In this document: one piece after another, positions 1 to 8,196 of the stretch | How the letters are laid out: each line of letters starts with the position of its first letter | How positions within the stretch are numbered: the stretch's first letter is position 1 | Source of the DNA: Bacillus sp. FJAT-27445 | GTDB lineage: Bacteria; Bacillota; Bacilli; Bacillales; Cytobacillaceae | Direction: 5' to 3' | DNA length: 64,000 nt | Assembly: GCF_001510665.1 (NCBI RefSeq) | Contig: NZ_LMTI01000006.1 | Coordinates: 278,516-342,515 of the forward strand | Made by a program: the position numbers and the translations under genes | Notes under the pieces: model-generated | Seen by the model: only the letters and a program-made list of their open reading frames with translations | What the model was told of the DNA's origin: nothing | Databases searched by the model: none

Positions 1-1
1 T

Positions 2-514
2 GGCCTGAAATATGTATCGCTCCGCTATTTTAATGTTGCCGGGGCAAGGCAAACAGGTGAGATTGGCGAAGACCACCAGCCGGAAACCCATCTAATCCCG
101 CTTATTCTCCAGGTTCCACTTGGCCAGAGGGAGCACATTTCCATTTTCGGAGATGATTACGATACCGAAGACGGCACATGCATTCGCGATTACATCCATG
201 TGGAGGATTTGATTGACGCCCATATCCTTGCCCTCCGTTATCTTCAAAACGGCGGCGACAGCGAAATCATCAACCTCGGAAGCGGTCAAGGCTTTTCGGT
301 GAAGGAAATGATCGAAGCTGCCCGGAAGGTGACTGGCCATGACATCCCCGCAAAGATTGTCCCACGGAGAAGCGGTGATCCTAGCAGGCTGATTGCTTCT
401 TCGGAAAAAGCAAAACGAATCCTTGGATGGACACCGGAAAAAACGTCAGTGGAACGGATATTAGAAGACGCCTGGAACTGGCATCGAAACCATCCGGAAG
501 GCTATAAAGGATAA
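2..514 (+). CDS. galE: UDP-glucose 4-epimerase, C-terminal part
   Basis: This is the C-terminal half of an extended short-chain dehydrogenase that interconverts UDP-glucose and UDP-galactose in the Leloir pathway; the start codon and the N-terminal NAD-binding half lie before the window. The open frame runs from base 2 and reads [10 protein letters not shown], a HLIPLI stretch, [22 protein letters not shown] and a GDPSRL segment, all typical of GalE substrate-binding regions. It ends 13 bases before galT, so the two are almost certainly one operon. The missing N-terminus means the catalytic YxxxK motif cannot be checked here. Confidence 0.93.
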   Translation, partial: GLKYVSLRYFNVAGARQTGEIGEDHQPETHLIPLILQVPLGQREHISIFGDDYDTEDGTCIRDYIHVEDLIDAHILALRYLQNGGDSEIINLGSGQGFSVKEMIEAARKVTGHDIPAKIVPRRSGDPSRLIASSEKAKRILGWTPEKTSVERILEDAWNWHRNHPEGYKG

Positions 515-527
515 GGGAGGGCTTGGC

Positions 528-2021
528 ATGGAGGTTTATCAGGCGATACAAGCGCTACTCGACCAGGCGCATGCCTGCGAAATGATCAGACAGCAGGATG
601 AAATTTATGCGCGCAACCAGATCATGGCCCTCCTTGGACTGGACGAATTTATCCCGAACGGCACTGGACCTGATAGCGAAAGCATCCCCGACATCCTAGC
701 GGCGCTTGCCGATTTTGCTACCGAAAAGGGCATCATTGGCGAACTGGATTCCGAGAGGGAAATTTTCACGGCAAGGATTATGAATGTCCTTGTCCAAAGG
801 CCATCCGATGTAAATGCTTTATTTTATGAAAAATACCGCGTCGATCCGAATCAAGCGACCGATTATTTTTATCAGCTTAGCAATAACAGCAATTACATCC
901 AGACGAAGCAAATTGCGAAAAATATTAGCTACACGTATGACTCGATTTATGGAACGCTTGATATCACGATTAATCTTTCAAAGCCTGAAAAAGATCCGAA
1001 GCAAATTGCGCTGGAACGTGAAATGAAAAGCACGGCTTCGGATTATCCAAAATGCCTGCTTTGCATTGAAAACGAAGGCTATGCAGGCAGGATTGGCTAT
1101 CCAGCCCGCTCGAACCACAGGATGATCGAGCTTGGCCTTAGAGGCGAGCCATGGTATCTGCAATACTCGCCTTATGTATATTACAATGAGCATTGCATTG
1201 TCTTAAGCGCTGAGCACCGCGACATGAAGATCGACCGCGGTGCATTTGAAAGGCTGCTTGAATTTGTCGGTAAGTTCCCTTCCTACTTCCTTGGCTCAAA
1301 CGCCGACCTGCCGATTGTCGGAGGCTCGATTTTAACTCATGACCATTATCAGGGCGGAAAATACGAATTCGCGATGGCGAGAGCCGGGGAAATCTTCAAT
1401 TTTACCCTAAAAGGCTACTCGGACATTGAAGCGGCAGCGCTGAAATGGCCGCTGTCCGTCATTCGGCTTCGAGGGGAAGACCCTAAACAGGTTGCCGGCG
1501 CGGCAGAAACGATATTTGAAGCGTGGAAGGGCTATAGCGCACCGGATGTGGGGATTGAGGCCTATACAGGCGAGACAAGGCACAATACGATCACACCAAT
1601 CGCAAGGAAGCGGGGCGGCCAGTTCGAGATGGACCTTGTCCTCCGGAATAACCGGACAAGCGACGAACATCCACTTGGCATTTTTCATGCGCATGGCGAC
1701 GTCCAGCATATAAAAAAAGAAAACATCGGGCTGATTGAAGTGATGGGTCTGGCAGTCCTCCCCGCAAGGCTCGAATCTGAGCTAAAGGAAATTGAAAAAT
1801 ATTTGCTCGGCACGGATGCTGACGTGAAGGAGTACCACCTCGCCTGGGCGGATGAGATGAAGAAGAAGCATGCGAAGGAATTGTCCGACAAGACGGTGTC
1901 CTCCATCGTCCGCGAAAATGCCGGTGCGAAATTTGTCAGGGTCCTTGAAGATGCGGGCGTTTTCAAGCAAACGAGCGAAGGCATACAGGCATTCAAAAAA
2001 TTTACAGAACTTTTATCATAA
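528..2021 (+). CDS. galT: UTP-hexose-1-phosphate uridylyltransferase, Firmicutes (class II) type
   Basis: It transfers UMP between UDP-glucose and galactose-1-phosphate in the Leloir pathway. The 497-residue length fits the long Firmicutes GalT form rather than the roughly 350-residue E. coli type. Visible motifs include CLLCIENEGYAGR, an EHCIVLSAEHRDMKIDR segment, and GGSILTHDHYQGG with the histidine cluster expected around the nucleotidylated histidine. A GGGAGG ribosome site sits 7 bases before the ATG, and galE ends just upstream. The stop is followed by a hairpin, so this is probably the last gene of the gal operon. Confidence 0.95.
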   Translation: MEVYQAIQALLDQAHACEMIRQQDEIYARNQIMALLGLDEFIPNGTGPDSESIPDILAALADFATEKGIIGELDSEREIFTARIMNVLVQRPSDVNALFYEKYRVDPNQATDYFYQLSNNSNYIQTKQIAKNISYTYDSIYGTLDITINLSKPEKDPKQIALEREMKSTASDYPKCLLCIENEGYAGRIGYPARSNHRMIELGLRGEPWYLQYSPYVYYNEHCIVLSAEHRDMKIDRGAFERLLEFVGKFPSYFLGSNADLPIVGGSILTHDHYQGGKYEFAMARAGEIFNFTLKGYSDIEAAALKWPLSVIRLRGEDPKQVAGAAETIFEAWKGYSAPDVGIEAYTGETRHNTITPIARKRGGQFEMDLVLRNNRTSDEHPLGIFHAHGDVQHIKKENIGLIEVMGLAVLPARLESELKEIEKYLLGTDADVKEYHLAWADEMKKKHAKELSDKTVSSIVRENAGAKFVRVLEDAGVFKQTSEGIQAFKKFTELLS

Positions 2022-2049
2022 AAGGGAGCCATCACGGTTCCTTTTTCTA
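2021..2049 (+). terminator. Rho-independent terminator after galT
   Basis: A short hairpin with arms AAGGGAGCC and GGTTCCTTT, with G-T wobbles, is followed by a T-rich run directly after the galT stop. Confidence 0.6.
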
Positions 2050-2224
2050 TTAAAAAAAAAGCGGGAAATACGAACCAATCCACTGGGAATAAAACCTTAA
2101 GTCTATGCAGCTGGAATAGGCCTTTTTTTATGCGTTTGTCCAATTGGAAAATTGTTGTTTCGGAATGTTTAGAAGGAAGCATAAAACGGTTAATAAAGTA
2201 TAAATAGCTATAAAAGGCCAGGCA

Positions 2225-2250
2225 GTGTCTTCATCGAGGTTAAGAAGTCA
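2225..2250. repeat. Single copy of the TGTCTTCATCGAGGTTA repeat
   Basis: The core TGTCTTCATCGAGGTTA is identical to the core of the 52-bp tandem hairpin repeat at 15944-16116, followed here by a degenerate right arm (AGAAGTCAG). It lies just upstream of the riboswitch region. Confidence 0.55.
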
Positions 2251-2304
2251 GAAAAGATTGAATCCAGTCTGGAATTTTGGTAATGTTAGGTGTATAGCAC
2301 AAAA

Positions 2305-2386
2305 ATGGACGAAACGGCAAATCCACTGAAAAGTGGGGGCGCAAAACTAAAGGGGCTAAAGCTATTTATATAGCCATGCCAGCCAG
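2305..2386 (+). promoter_or_regulatory. Candidate cyclic-di-GMP-I (GEMM-I) riboswitch
   Basis: The order of motifs fits the GEMM-I aptamer: GGCAAA, a short stem CCACT/AGTGG closed by a GAAA tetraloop, then GCGCAAAA, then a GGGGCTAAAG arm pairing through CTAT/ATAG to CCATGCCAGCC, where the tetraloop receptor sits. The P1 stem could not be closed convincingly by eye. A hairpin with arms CCGAATAC and GTATACGG follows at about 2389-2414 and lacks a T-run, so the output may be translational. The only gene downstream before a terminator is the 55-residue ORF at 2436. Confidence 0.72.
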
Positions 2387-2435
2387 TTCCCGAATACGGC
2401 CCTGCGGTATACGGATTGATGATTAGGGGGTAATT

Positions 2436-2603
2436 GTGTTGAAGAGTCTAGTTAAAGCCCAATATTATTTCCACTTTTTTTTACATAGGTACAACCATCG
2501 ATTATTGGATGATGCCTTAAGCGTGGAACTAAAATCAAAATTAATGGCCAAGTCGCATTACCATTTATGCAAGGCTGTCGGCCTGACAGTTGAAACAAGA
2601 TAA
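2436..2603 (+). CDS. Unknown 55-residue protein under a riboswitch
   Basis: I do not recognise this protein. It starts at a GTG (or the adjoining TTG) five bases after a GGGGG ribosome site and ends just before a strong terminator, so a short mono-cistronic transcript is likely. The product is basic and rich in His, Tyr and Leu, with an aromatic N-terminal stretch (KAQYYFHFFLHRYNH) followed by a probable helix (LLDDALSVELKSKLMAK). There is no signal peptide or clear membrane segment. Its position after a candidate c-di-GMP riboswitch suggests a role in the motility, biofilm or sporulation switch, but that is inference only. Confidence 0.55.
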   Translation: MLKSLVKAQYYFHFFLHRYNHRLLDDALSVELKSKLMAKSHYHLCKAVGLTVETR

Positions 2604-2606
2604 AGC

Positions 2607-2641
2607 AAAAGCACTGCCATATTCAGAGGCAGTGCTTTTTT
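2607..2641 (+). terminator. Strong Rho-independent terminator
   Basis: Arms AAAAGCACTGCC and GGCAGTGCTTTTTT pair perfectly with an 8-9 base loop and a T-run. It closes the riboswitch and small-ORF transcript and stands before the convergent deacetylase gene. Confidence 0.9.
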
Positions 2642-2723
2642 AGGTTGAAAGCGCTCAGTGCCCAGCAATGGTTGGCTGGGAAATGAGTTTTGTATAGACG
2701 ATGAATTGGTACTATTTTTTCAT

Positions 2724-3929
2724 TTATTTGAATTGTACAGGTTCCATGTCGGCTGTCAGCGGCAGGAGTTTGAAATTTTGATTTTTCAAATAGTCCAGCA
2801 AGGCAGGCAGGTATAGGAGTGTCTCGTCCCTTTCATGGAGAAGGACGACAATTGGTCCTGGCTTGCTTTTTTGCTTTTCGATTTGTTCAATCGCGCTTTC
2901 GACAAAGCGGCGGTCCCGGTAAAACCAGTCCCTGCTATCGACGTTCCAATCCCACATCTTAAATCCGTGCGCAATGACAGCCTTTTTATAATCATGGGTC
3001 ATGTAAGGAGAGCTGCCGAACGGGGTGCGGATCAAAATTGATTCTATCCCGGTGAGCCTTTTTACTGTATCCCTGCCCTGGTTCATTTCTGCAATTACTG
3101 TGTGGCCCGATTGGTAAAACTTTGCCTTGTCATGGGAAACACCGTGCATCCCAAGTCCATGGCCAGATGCAGCCATCCGTTTGACTGCTTCGGGATGCTG
3201 GTTCATGTTCCCGTCAAGCATGAAGAACGTGGCCTTGGCATTGTACTTGTCCAGCAGGTCAAGGATTTGGCTTGAAACTCGGTGAGGGCCATCATCGAAT
3301 GTCAGGTAGAGCTCTCGTTGTTTTGCCGGTGCAGAAGGAGCAGGCGGTTTTGCAGCTGGCGTGCTTTGGGAAGGCGTTTCCGCCGGCTTTGAATCCGGTT
3401 TTGATCCCTGTGCAGGTTTTGAGTCGGGAATGGTTGTTTCATCTGTTCCGTGATTGCTTTTGCCAGTAGTATCCGACTTGCTTGTTTCAGTTGTTGCAGG
3501 CTTGCCAGCAGACGTAGCCGATGGTTTCAGTGCAGGAGGGGCGTCCTGTTTTGCAGGAGTTTTTGGCACGGGTTTTTGAGCCTGTGACGGTTTCACTGTG
3601 GGCTTTTGTGCCGGCTTCGCTTCCTGTCCGGTTTTTGCGGGAGGTTCTACAACGGTAATCAACCCTGCCGAATTCTGGCTGTTCTTTGTGGATTCGGGTT
3701 TATGTTGCTGGGAAACAGGTTTGACCGGTTGGAGCCTCGTCCCGTAGTTCGGGAACTCCGCTTTAAGTTCTGCCTTCAGCCAGGTTAGAGCAAGGCTGCT
3801 GCTTTTTGCCACCCTGGCTTTTGATCCATATGTGCCGGCAGCCATAATGACTCCAAAAATAAGCGGCACAAACGCAAGGCATATCAATACATTCCGAAGT
3901 TTCTTGTTGCCAACAAATTTCCCCATCAC
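2724..3929 (-). CDS. Membrane-anchored polysaccharide deacetylase (NodB domain)
   Basis: This is predicted to remove N-acetyl groups from cell-wall or extracellular polysaccharide, acting outside the membrane. An N-terminal segment (about residues 13-31, CLAFVPLIFGVIMAAGTYG) should anchor it, followed by about 150 residues of Lys/Pro/Ser/Thr-rich linker and a C-terminal NodB domain. The domain shows TFDDGPH (catalytic Asp and metal Asp), HGVSHD (metal histidines), RTPFGSS and a late LLHERDE histidine motif. The family includes B. subtilis YheN and PdaA-type deacetylases, but the exact substrate cannot be told. It is a single gene convergent with the riboswitch ORF. The low-complexity linker is long compared with most relatives. 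Confidence 0.88.
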   Translation of the reverse strand: MMGKFVGNKKLRNVLICLAFVPLIFGVIMAAGTYGSKARVAKSSSLALTWLKAELKAEFPNYGTRLQPVKPVSQQHKPESTKNSQNSAGLITVVEPPAKTGQEAKPAQKPTVKPSQAQKPVPKTPAKQDAPPALKPSATSAGKPATTETSKSDTTGKSNHGTDETTIPDSKPAQGSKPDSKPAETPSQSTPAAKPPAPSAPAKQRELYLTFDDGPHRVSSQILDLLDKYNAKATFFMLDGNMNQHPEAVKRMAASGHGLGMHGVSHDKAKFYQSGHTVIAEMNQGRDTVKRLTGIESILIRTPFGSSPYMTHDYKKAVIAHGFKMWDWNVDSRDWFYRDRRFVESAIEQIEKQKSKPGPIVVLLHERDETLLYLPALLDYLKNQNFKLLPLTADMEPVQFK

Positions 3930-4258
3930 CGTTTCCCCTCGGTTTCTATAAATTTCTTATTCAACTATATAGTCGATTATATTACTATTATGTTACAAAT
4001 ATTTCTGATATTTTACAATTTACTAGATTTATAGAAGGAATGGAAGATTCCATAGACCTATTTCATGGCGAAAATTGTAGGTTTTTGAAAAAGGAAAGAG
4101 TGCGAGAATGCATTGGTTAACATAGGAAGAGAGTAGTAAAATATAAATGAAGGATTTACATTCTAACTCTCGTGCTAGCTTGCTCTAGTGCATTGGTATT
4201 TGTGGTTGAAAATTAATTTTATATGCGCGGCTTGTAGAAAATAGAGGGGTGCTGGAGG
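3930..4258. other. AT-rich divergent intergenic region
   Basis: These 329 bases separate the divergent deacetylase and DUF5946 genes. The stretch is very AT-rich and probably holds both promoters. I see no RNA motif, gene or clear inverted repeat in it. Confidence 0.5.
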
Positions 4259-4702
4259 ATGAACCGTGCCATCAATTATTACAAAACGTGCCCAGAATGC
4301 GGCGCGCCTGAAGCGAACGGACTTGATTGCCGGGGGCAGCTGGAGGAAATCCTCGCTTGGGAGCAAGCTGACCCGGAATTGCTCAGCAAACACTTTTGGA
4401 CGGTCGCCTGCTTCAACATCCAGCATCCTTCCGAGTTTTCTGAGGCAGCATGGTCAAATTTTCGCGGCATTTTTTGTGAGGCGTTTGACAGCAGCTTGCC
4501 GATTCATGAAATAGGCAAAATGGTTTCCGTCTTGGCTGCCGGCCCGTCAAAGATGAAAAGAAAAGAGGCTGCCAGCCCTGTTTATCGCGAGTGGGCCATG
4601 ACTGTTTCGGAGGTGTACCTGGGCGGGGAACCCAAGGGAGCGGCCGATAGGGTCTTTGCCTGGTCAAAGGTTGTCAGGAAACAGCTTGAGGTTTTTGAAT
4701 AA
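4259..4702 (+). CDS. DUF5946 family protein
   Basis: A 147-residue cytoplasmic protein whose sequence pattern I match to DUF5946, a family of unknown function. It begins with a CPECGA motif and a further cysteine (LDCRGQ), which could bind metal, then a helical body with HFWTVACFNIQHPSEF and a C-terminal TVSEVYLGGEP segment. A GGTGCTGGAGG ribosome site precedes the ATG. It appears to be transcribed alone. Two palindromic repeats follow it. No function can be assigned. Confidence 0.75.
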   Translation: MNRAINYYKTCPECGAPEANGLDCRGQLEEILAWEQADPELLSKHFWTVACFNIQHPSEFSEAAWSNFRGIFCEAFDSSLPIHEIGKMVSVLAAGPSKMKRKEAASPVYREWAMTVSEVYLGGEPKGAADRVFAWSKVVRKQLEVFE

Positions 4703-4735
4703 GCTAGCATGGTCGTAAGCTGCAGTGTTCCCGTA

Positions 4736-4830
4736 TCAGACCGTTTCACGTGAAAGATCCCTCATAAACGGTCCTGAGCCGGCTTATCAAGACCGTTTCA
4801 AATGAAGAAATCACCCTAAACGGTCCTGAT
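4736..4830. repeat. Two copies of an ACCGTTTCA palindromic repeat
   Basis: Two adjacent units of about 43 bases, at 4736-4778 and 4787-4830, each start TCA(A)GACCGTTTCA and end AAACGGTCCTGA, so each can fold into a hairpin. The same family occurs at 16151-16233. Confidence 0.75.
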
Positions 4831-4872
4831 GCTCAAATTCCAGAATGCTCCCGCCTTCAGTATAATAAAAGA

Positions 4873-4918
4873 AATAACCAGGAATCCCGCCACAACCCTG
4901 GCAGGCTTCCTGGTTATT
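4873..4918 (-). terminator. Terminator for the small membrane protein gene
   Basis: Arms AATAACCAGGAA and TTCCTGGTTATT pair across a GC-rich inner loop. On the minus strand it follows the gene at 4923-5210. The plus-strand side has a T-run as well. Confidence 0.75.
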
Positions 4919-4922
4919 TTAT

Positions 4923-5210
4923 TTACGGCTGCTTGCCGCCTTTGAACCAATTCATTGGATTCATGTTTTTTCTGTAACGCGTGACAGCTTCCTTGCCGAG
5001 GATTATGCCCCCAATCCAGAAAGTGGCTTCGCCGACTAGCACAAGCCCGCCGGTAATGGCTACCTTCGTCCCTGTCGATAAAGACGTAAGCGGGACAAAC
5101 AGGATGGCTGCATAAAATACACAGGATAAAATAATCAACACAATGCCAATTCGGGTAAGCGTTGCTTTTTTCTTTTGTTGAGCGGCTAATGCGCCGTCGT
5201 TTTCAGGCAT
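4923..5210 (-). CDS. Small two-helix membrane protein (transporter suffix domain type)
   Basis: A 95-residue protein with a charged N-terminus (AAQQKKKATLTR), two membrane helices (IGIVLIILSCVFYAAILFV and an AITGGLVLVGEATFWIGGIIL segment) and a basic tail ending NPMNWFKGGKQP. It resembles what is annotated as a transporter suffix domain protein, sometimes fused to MFS transporters; here it stands alone. A GAGGAC-type ribosome site precedes the start, and a strong terminator follows. The function is unknown. Confidence 0.7.
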   Translation of the reverse strand: MPENDGALAAQQKKKATLTRIGIVLIILSCVFYAAILFVPLTSLSTGTKVAITGGLVLVGEATFWIGGIILGKEAVTRYRKNMNPMNWFKGGKQP

Positions 5211-5391
5211 GAGTGTCCTCCGTACTCTTTTTCTAAATTATATAGGATTGCACCATGAACCGCTATTAAAAACAAGATGGATTTTTTAGGATAACGTCAA
5301 CGGCTGGCCTGCGGTGGATAAATTCTATACACTTATGTACAATGTAAAATTGAGCGCAGGGGCGGTTTTTTTAAAAAGAAAGGTGTTGGAT

Positions 5392-6168
5392 ATGGAAAAA
5401 AGCATTATCTTTTTTGATATTGACGGAACGTTGCTCGACGATGATAAGCGCCTTCCCGCATCAACTAGGGAAGCGATCTATAAACTGAAGGAACTGGGGC
5501 ATGAAGTTGCCATTGCGACAGGGCGGGGATCGTTCATGTTCGAGGACTTACGTGAGGAACTTGGCATTGATACATATGTTTCCTTTAACGGGCAATACGT
5601 CGTCCTGAAAGGGAAACCGGTTTACCGGAATCCCCTAAATGAACTGGCACTTGAGCAACTAACTGTGGCGGCAGCGGAAAACAACCACCCAGTTATTTAT
5701 TTGGACCCGTTCGATATGAAAATGAGTGTACCAGAGCATAATTGGATTGATGAAAGTATGGGAACGCTTAAGCTTTCGAAACAGCCGTCTCACGAACCCG
5801 ATTATTTCCGTGGACGTGAGATTTTCCAGACGCTCCTTTTCTGCCAGCATGAGGAGGAGCAACAATATGAAAAAGCGTTCGGCGAATTCGATTTTATCCG
5901 CTGGCATCCGCTTTCGGTTGATGTACTCCCAGCAGAAGGCTCGAAAGCGAAAGGGATTGAGAAACTGATTACTGCAATGGGGCTTTCCCTTGAAAATACC
6001 TATGCTTTTGGTGATGGCTTGAATGACGTTGAAATGCTGTCGTATGTCCCGAACAGTGTCGCCATGGGCAACTCCGTCCCGGAAGCGAAGGAAGTTGCCA
6101 AGTTCGAGACACTCCATGTGAATGACGGCGGCATCCTCCACGGGCTGAAAATGGTCGGATTGCTTTAG
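5392..6168 (+). CDS. Cof-type HAD-IIB sugar-phosphate phosphatase
   Basis: A 258-residue HAD superfamily hydrolase, probably acting on small phosphorylated metabolites in the cytoplasm. Motif I is FFDIDGTLLDDD, motif II the ATGR segment, motif III the lysine in SKAKGIEKLI, and motif IV FGDGLNDVEML. The cap has the IIB layout of the Cof family, close to B. subtilis YkrA. I chose the ATG at 5392 because AAAGAAAGGTG lies just upstream; an in-frame ATG at 5314 lacks a ribosome site. A long palindrome follows the gene and may end its transcript. Confidence 0.88.
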   Translation: MEKSIIFFDIDGTLLDDDKRLPASTREAIYKLKELGHEVAIATGRGSFMFEDLREELGIDTYVSFNGQYVVLKGKPVYRNPLNELALEQLTVAAAENNHPVIYLDPFDMKMSVPEHNWIDESMGTLKLSKQPSHEPDYFRGREIFQTLLFCQHEEEQQYEKAFGEFDFIRWHPLSVDVLPAEGSKAKGIEKLITAMGLSLENTYAFGDGLNDVEMLSYVPNSVAMGNSVPEAKEVAKFETLHVNDGGILHGLKMVGLL

Positions 6169-6182
6169 GCGGTTGGCCTGGG

Positions 6183-6278
6183 GCAGCGGGGCAGGGGACG
6201 TTTCCAATGTTTCGGGAATGTGTCTCATAATATTGAAGCAATAGATACGTCCCCTGCTTCACTGCTTCATTTTTTTTA
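6183..6278. repeat. REP-like long palindrome with a T-run
   Basis: Arms GCAGGGGACG and CGTCCCCTGC, with an outer GCAG/CTGC pair, enclose about 45 bases containing GGGAATGTGTCTCATAATATTG. A run of eight T follows, so it could also terminate the upstream gene. The layout resembles dispersed Bacillaceae palindromes of the REP/BIME kind. Confidence 0.6.
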
Positions 6279-6434
6279 AGAAATAGAATATGGCAATTTG
6301 GTGAAGAAAATAAAATTTTGCAGGAATATGGGTAGATGTGACGAATAGGTATTATGCGCCAATTTGGAAGAGTACAAGGATTAGGATTTTTTTCTGGGAT
6401 ATGGTACTATTTCAGGGAAGAATCAATAGGGGTG

Positions 6435-6797
6435 ATGCAGTTGGCACGAACGTTTTACTGGTATCCGAAGTGCGGCACCTGCAGGAATGCAAAGAAGTGG
6501 CTAGATGAGCACGGGGTTGCCTATGAAGCAGTACATATTGCGGAGAATCCTCCATCACGGGACGAGCTTAAAAAGCTTTACGAATCAAGCGGGCTCGAAC
6601 TGAAAAATTTTTTTAATGTAAGCGGCCAAAAATATCGTGAGCTTGGCTTGAAGGACAAGGTCAAGACTGCTTCCGAGGATGAGCTGCTCACTATTCTGGC
6701 ATCGGATGGGATGCTTTTGAAACGGCCGATACTAACGGATGGAGAAAAGGTAACGGTTGGGTTCAAGGAAGACGAGTACAAAAATGTTTGGCTTTAG
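6435..6797 (+). CDS. yusI: Spx/ArsC family protein YusI
   Basis: A 120-residue thioredoxin-fold protein of the ArsC/Spx/Yffb group. It has a redox CxxC near the N-terminus (WYPKCGTCRNAKKWL), followed by the PSRDELKKLYESSG and NFFNVSGQKYRELGL segments and the RPILTDGEKVTVGF strand typical of the family. It sits just before gcvH, as yusI does in B. subtilis. Its role, arsenate-reductase-like or regulatory, is not settled. I chose the ATG at 6435 with AGGGGTG upstream; an earlier in-frame ATG at 6354 lacks a ribosome site. Confidence 0.88.
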   Translation: MQLARTFYWYPKCGTCRNAKKWLDEHGVAYEAVHIAENPPSRDELKKLYESSGLELKNFFNVSGQKYRELGLKDKVKTASEDELLTILASDGMLLKRPILTDGEKVTVGFKEDEYKNVWL

Positions 6798-6881
6798 GCT
6801 CCTGTTGCCGGTACCGGCATTCATGGCAGTATCGATTGGCAAATCGATAATAGATAATATAGAACATATGGAGGGATTGCA

Positions 6882-7262
6882 ATGAGCACACCGAAAGAAT
6901 TGCGGTATTCAGAAGAGCATGAGTGGGTAAAGGTTGAAGGGGAAAAGGTACGGATCGGCATCACGCATTTTGCACAATCCGAGCTGGGCGACATCGTTTT
7001 CGTTGAACTTCCTGAAGTTGGCGATGAAATAACTGCGGACGAGCCATTCGGCAGCGTTGAGTCCGTTAAGACCGTTTCCGAGCTTTACGCGCCGGTTAGC
7101 GGCAAAGTAGTTGAAGTAAACGAAGACCTGAGCGACAGCCCGGAATTCGTTAACGAATCACCTTACGAAAAAGCATGGATGGTTGTTGTTGAGCTTTCCG
7201 ATACAAGCGAACTCGACAACCTGATGACTGCTGAGCAATACGACGAAATGACGAATGAATAA
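6882..7262 (+). CDS. gcvH: Glycine cleavage system H protein
   Basis: A 126-residue lipoyl carrier that shuttles the aminomethyl group between the P and T proteins. The lipoylated lysine lies in [19 protein letters not shown]. In Firmicutes, GcvH also serves as the octanoyl donor platform for lipoate assembly, so it works with lipA at 29726 in this window. A GGAGGG site precedes the ATG and a terminator follows. The glycine decarboxylase genes are not in the window, as in B. subtilis, where gcvH stands apart in the yus region. Confidence 0.97.
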   Translation: MSTPKELRYSEEHEWVKVEGEKVRIGITHFAQSELGDIVFVELPEVGDEITADEPFGSVESVKTVSELYAPVSGKVVEVNEDLSDSPEFVNESPYEKAWMVVVELSDTSELDNLMTAEQYDEMTNE

Positions 7263-7271
7263 TATGAACGG

Positions 7272-7302
7272 AGGCCGCCCTGATGGGAACGGCCTTTTTT
7301 TT
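7272..7302 (+). terminator. Terminator after gcvH
   Basis: Arms AGGCCG and CGGCCT, followed by eight T residues. Confidence 0.8.
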
Positions 7303-7392
7303 CTGAAAATTGGCCCTCGCCCTATCTTTCCCAACTATGCATTCCACATGCCCGGGGTATGCTAATTGAAAAAACAAAAAGGGTGGTCCGAA

Positions 7393-7632
7393 ATGGCTTT
7401 AATCGAGAAGAAATTAGATATTACTGACCGAGTGGTTGGAAAGCTCAAAAATGGGGAAATAGAATTGTATCTGGAGAACGAGCCGATTGGGCGCATTTTG
7501 CTCACAGGCAAAGCGGACTTTGAACTGGACCAGCGCTTTGACGTTGACCAGCAGCGAATTTTCCAAAACGTTACCTTCACAGAGGAGCCCGATGCCAGGT
7601 ACACCGACTGCGATGAGGGCGGCTGGTGCTAA
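7393..7632 (+). CDS. yusG: YusG-like small protein
   Basis: A 79-residue acidic cytoplasmic protein of unknown function, named by its position between gcvH and the Toprim gene and by its overall pattern (DITDRVVGKLKNGEIELYLE and a final YTDCDEGGWC). A GGGTGG site six bases before the ATG at 7393 decides the start; an upstream TTG at 7366 has no such site. The C-terminal cysteines could be metal-binding or redox-active. Confidence 0.75.
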   Translation: MALIEKKLDITDRVVGKLKNGEIELYLENEPIGRILLTGKADFELDQRFDVDQQRIFQNVTFTEEPDARYTDCDEGGWC

Positions 7633-7827
7633 ATGGCCAAGCAAAATTCGGAGACATAAATTTGTCCTACTCTAGTGACACGCCTCCATTCATCGTAAGC
7701 CAGGCAGTGAGCAAACTCCTGTATGCAATTGAAAATAACATGGTATATTTGAAGCAGGGCGGGAGGCTACACATAAAACGCACAAATGAATAAGCTATTA
7801 CCAACAACTTTCCTGCAGGTGATTCCA

Positions 7828-8196
7828 ATGAGCGAAGAATTCGCGGATAAGATTATTATAGTTGAAGGCAGATCGGATAAAATGAAGGTTCTCGGAATGA
7901 TAAAGGACCATGTCGAGGTTATTTGCACGAATGGGACAATTTCCTTATCAAAGCTTGATGAACTGATCGATTCGTTCGGTGACAGACAGGTCTATATTCT
8001 GGCAGATGCGGACGAAGCGGGTGAAAAGCTTAGGCGGCAATTCCGCAGGGAATACCCGGAGGCGGAGCATCTCTACATTGATAAAATGTACAAAGAGGTT
8101 GCCACCGCGCCATACCATCACCTTGCCATGGTGTTGTTGGGCGCCAACATTGACGTTCATGCTGAATTTTTGGATATGGGCCGTACCGCGCAATGA
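7828..8196 (+). CDS. yusF: Toprim domain protein YusF
   Basis: A stand-alone Toprim domain of 122 residues. The conserved glutamate lies in IIVEGRSDKMKVL and the Asp-x-Asp motif in YILADADEAGEKLRRQF, as in DnaG primase and RNase M5. The family is thought to act on nucleic acid with Mg2+, but the target of YusF is unknown. Its last four bases overlap the thioredoxin gene (ATGA), so the two are translationally coupled. AGGTGA upstream supports the ATG at 7828; the in-frame ATG at 7786 has no ribosome site. Confidence 0.85.
   Translation: MSEEFADKIIIVEGRSDKMKVLGMIKDHVEVICTNGTISLSKLDELIDSFGDRQVYILADADEAGEKLRRQFRREYPEAEHLYIDKMYKEVATAPYHHLAMVLLGANIDVHAEFLDMGRTAQ

Noticed and set aside
2645-2660. 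CcpA cre site TGAAAGCGCTCA
   Set aside because: The right half does not fit the consensus, and the position after a terminator gives it no gene to control.
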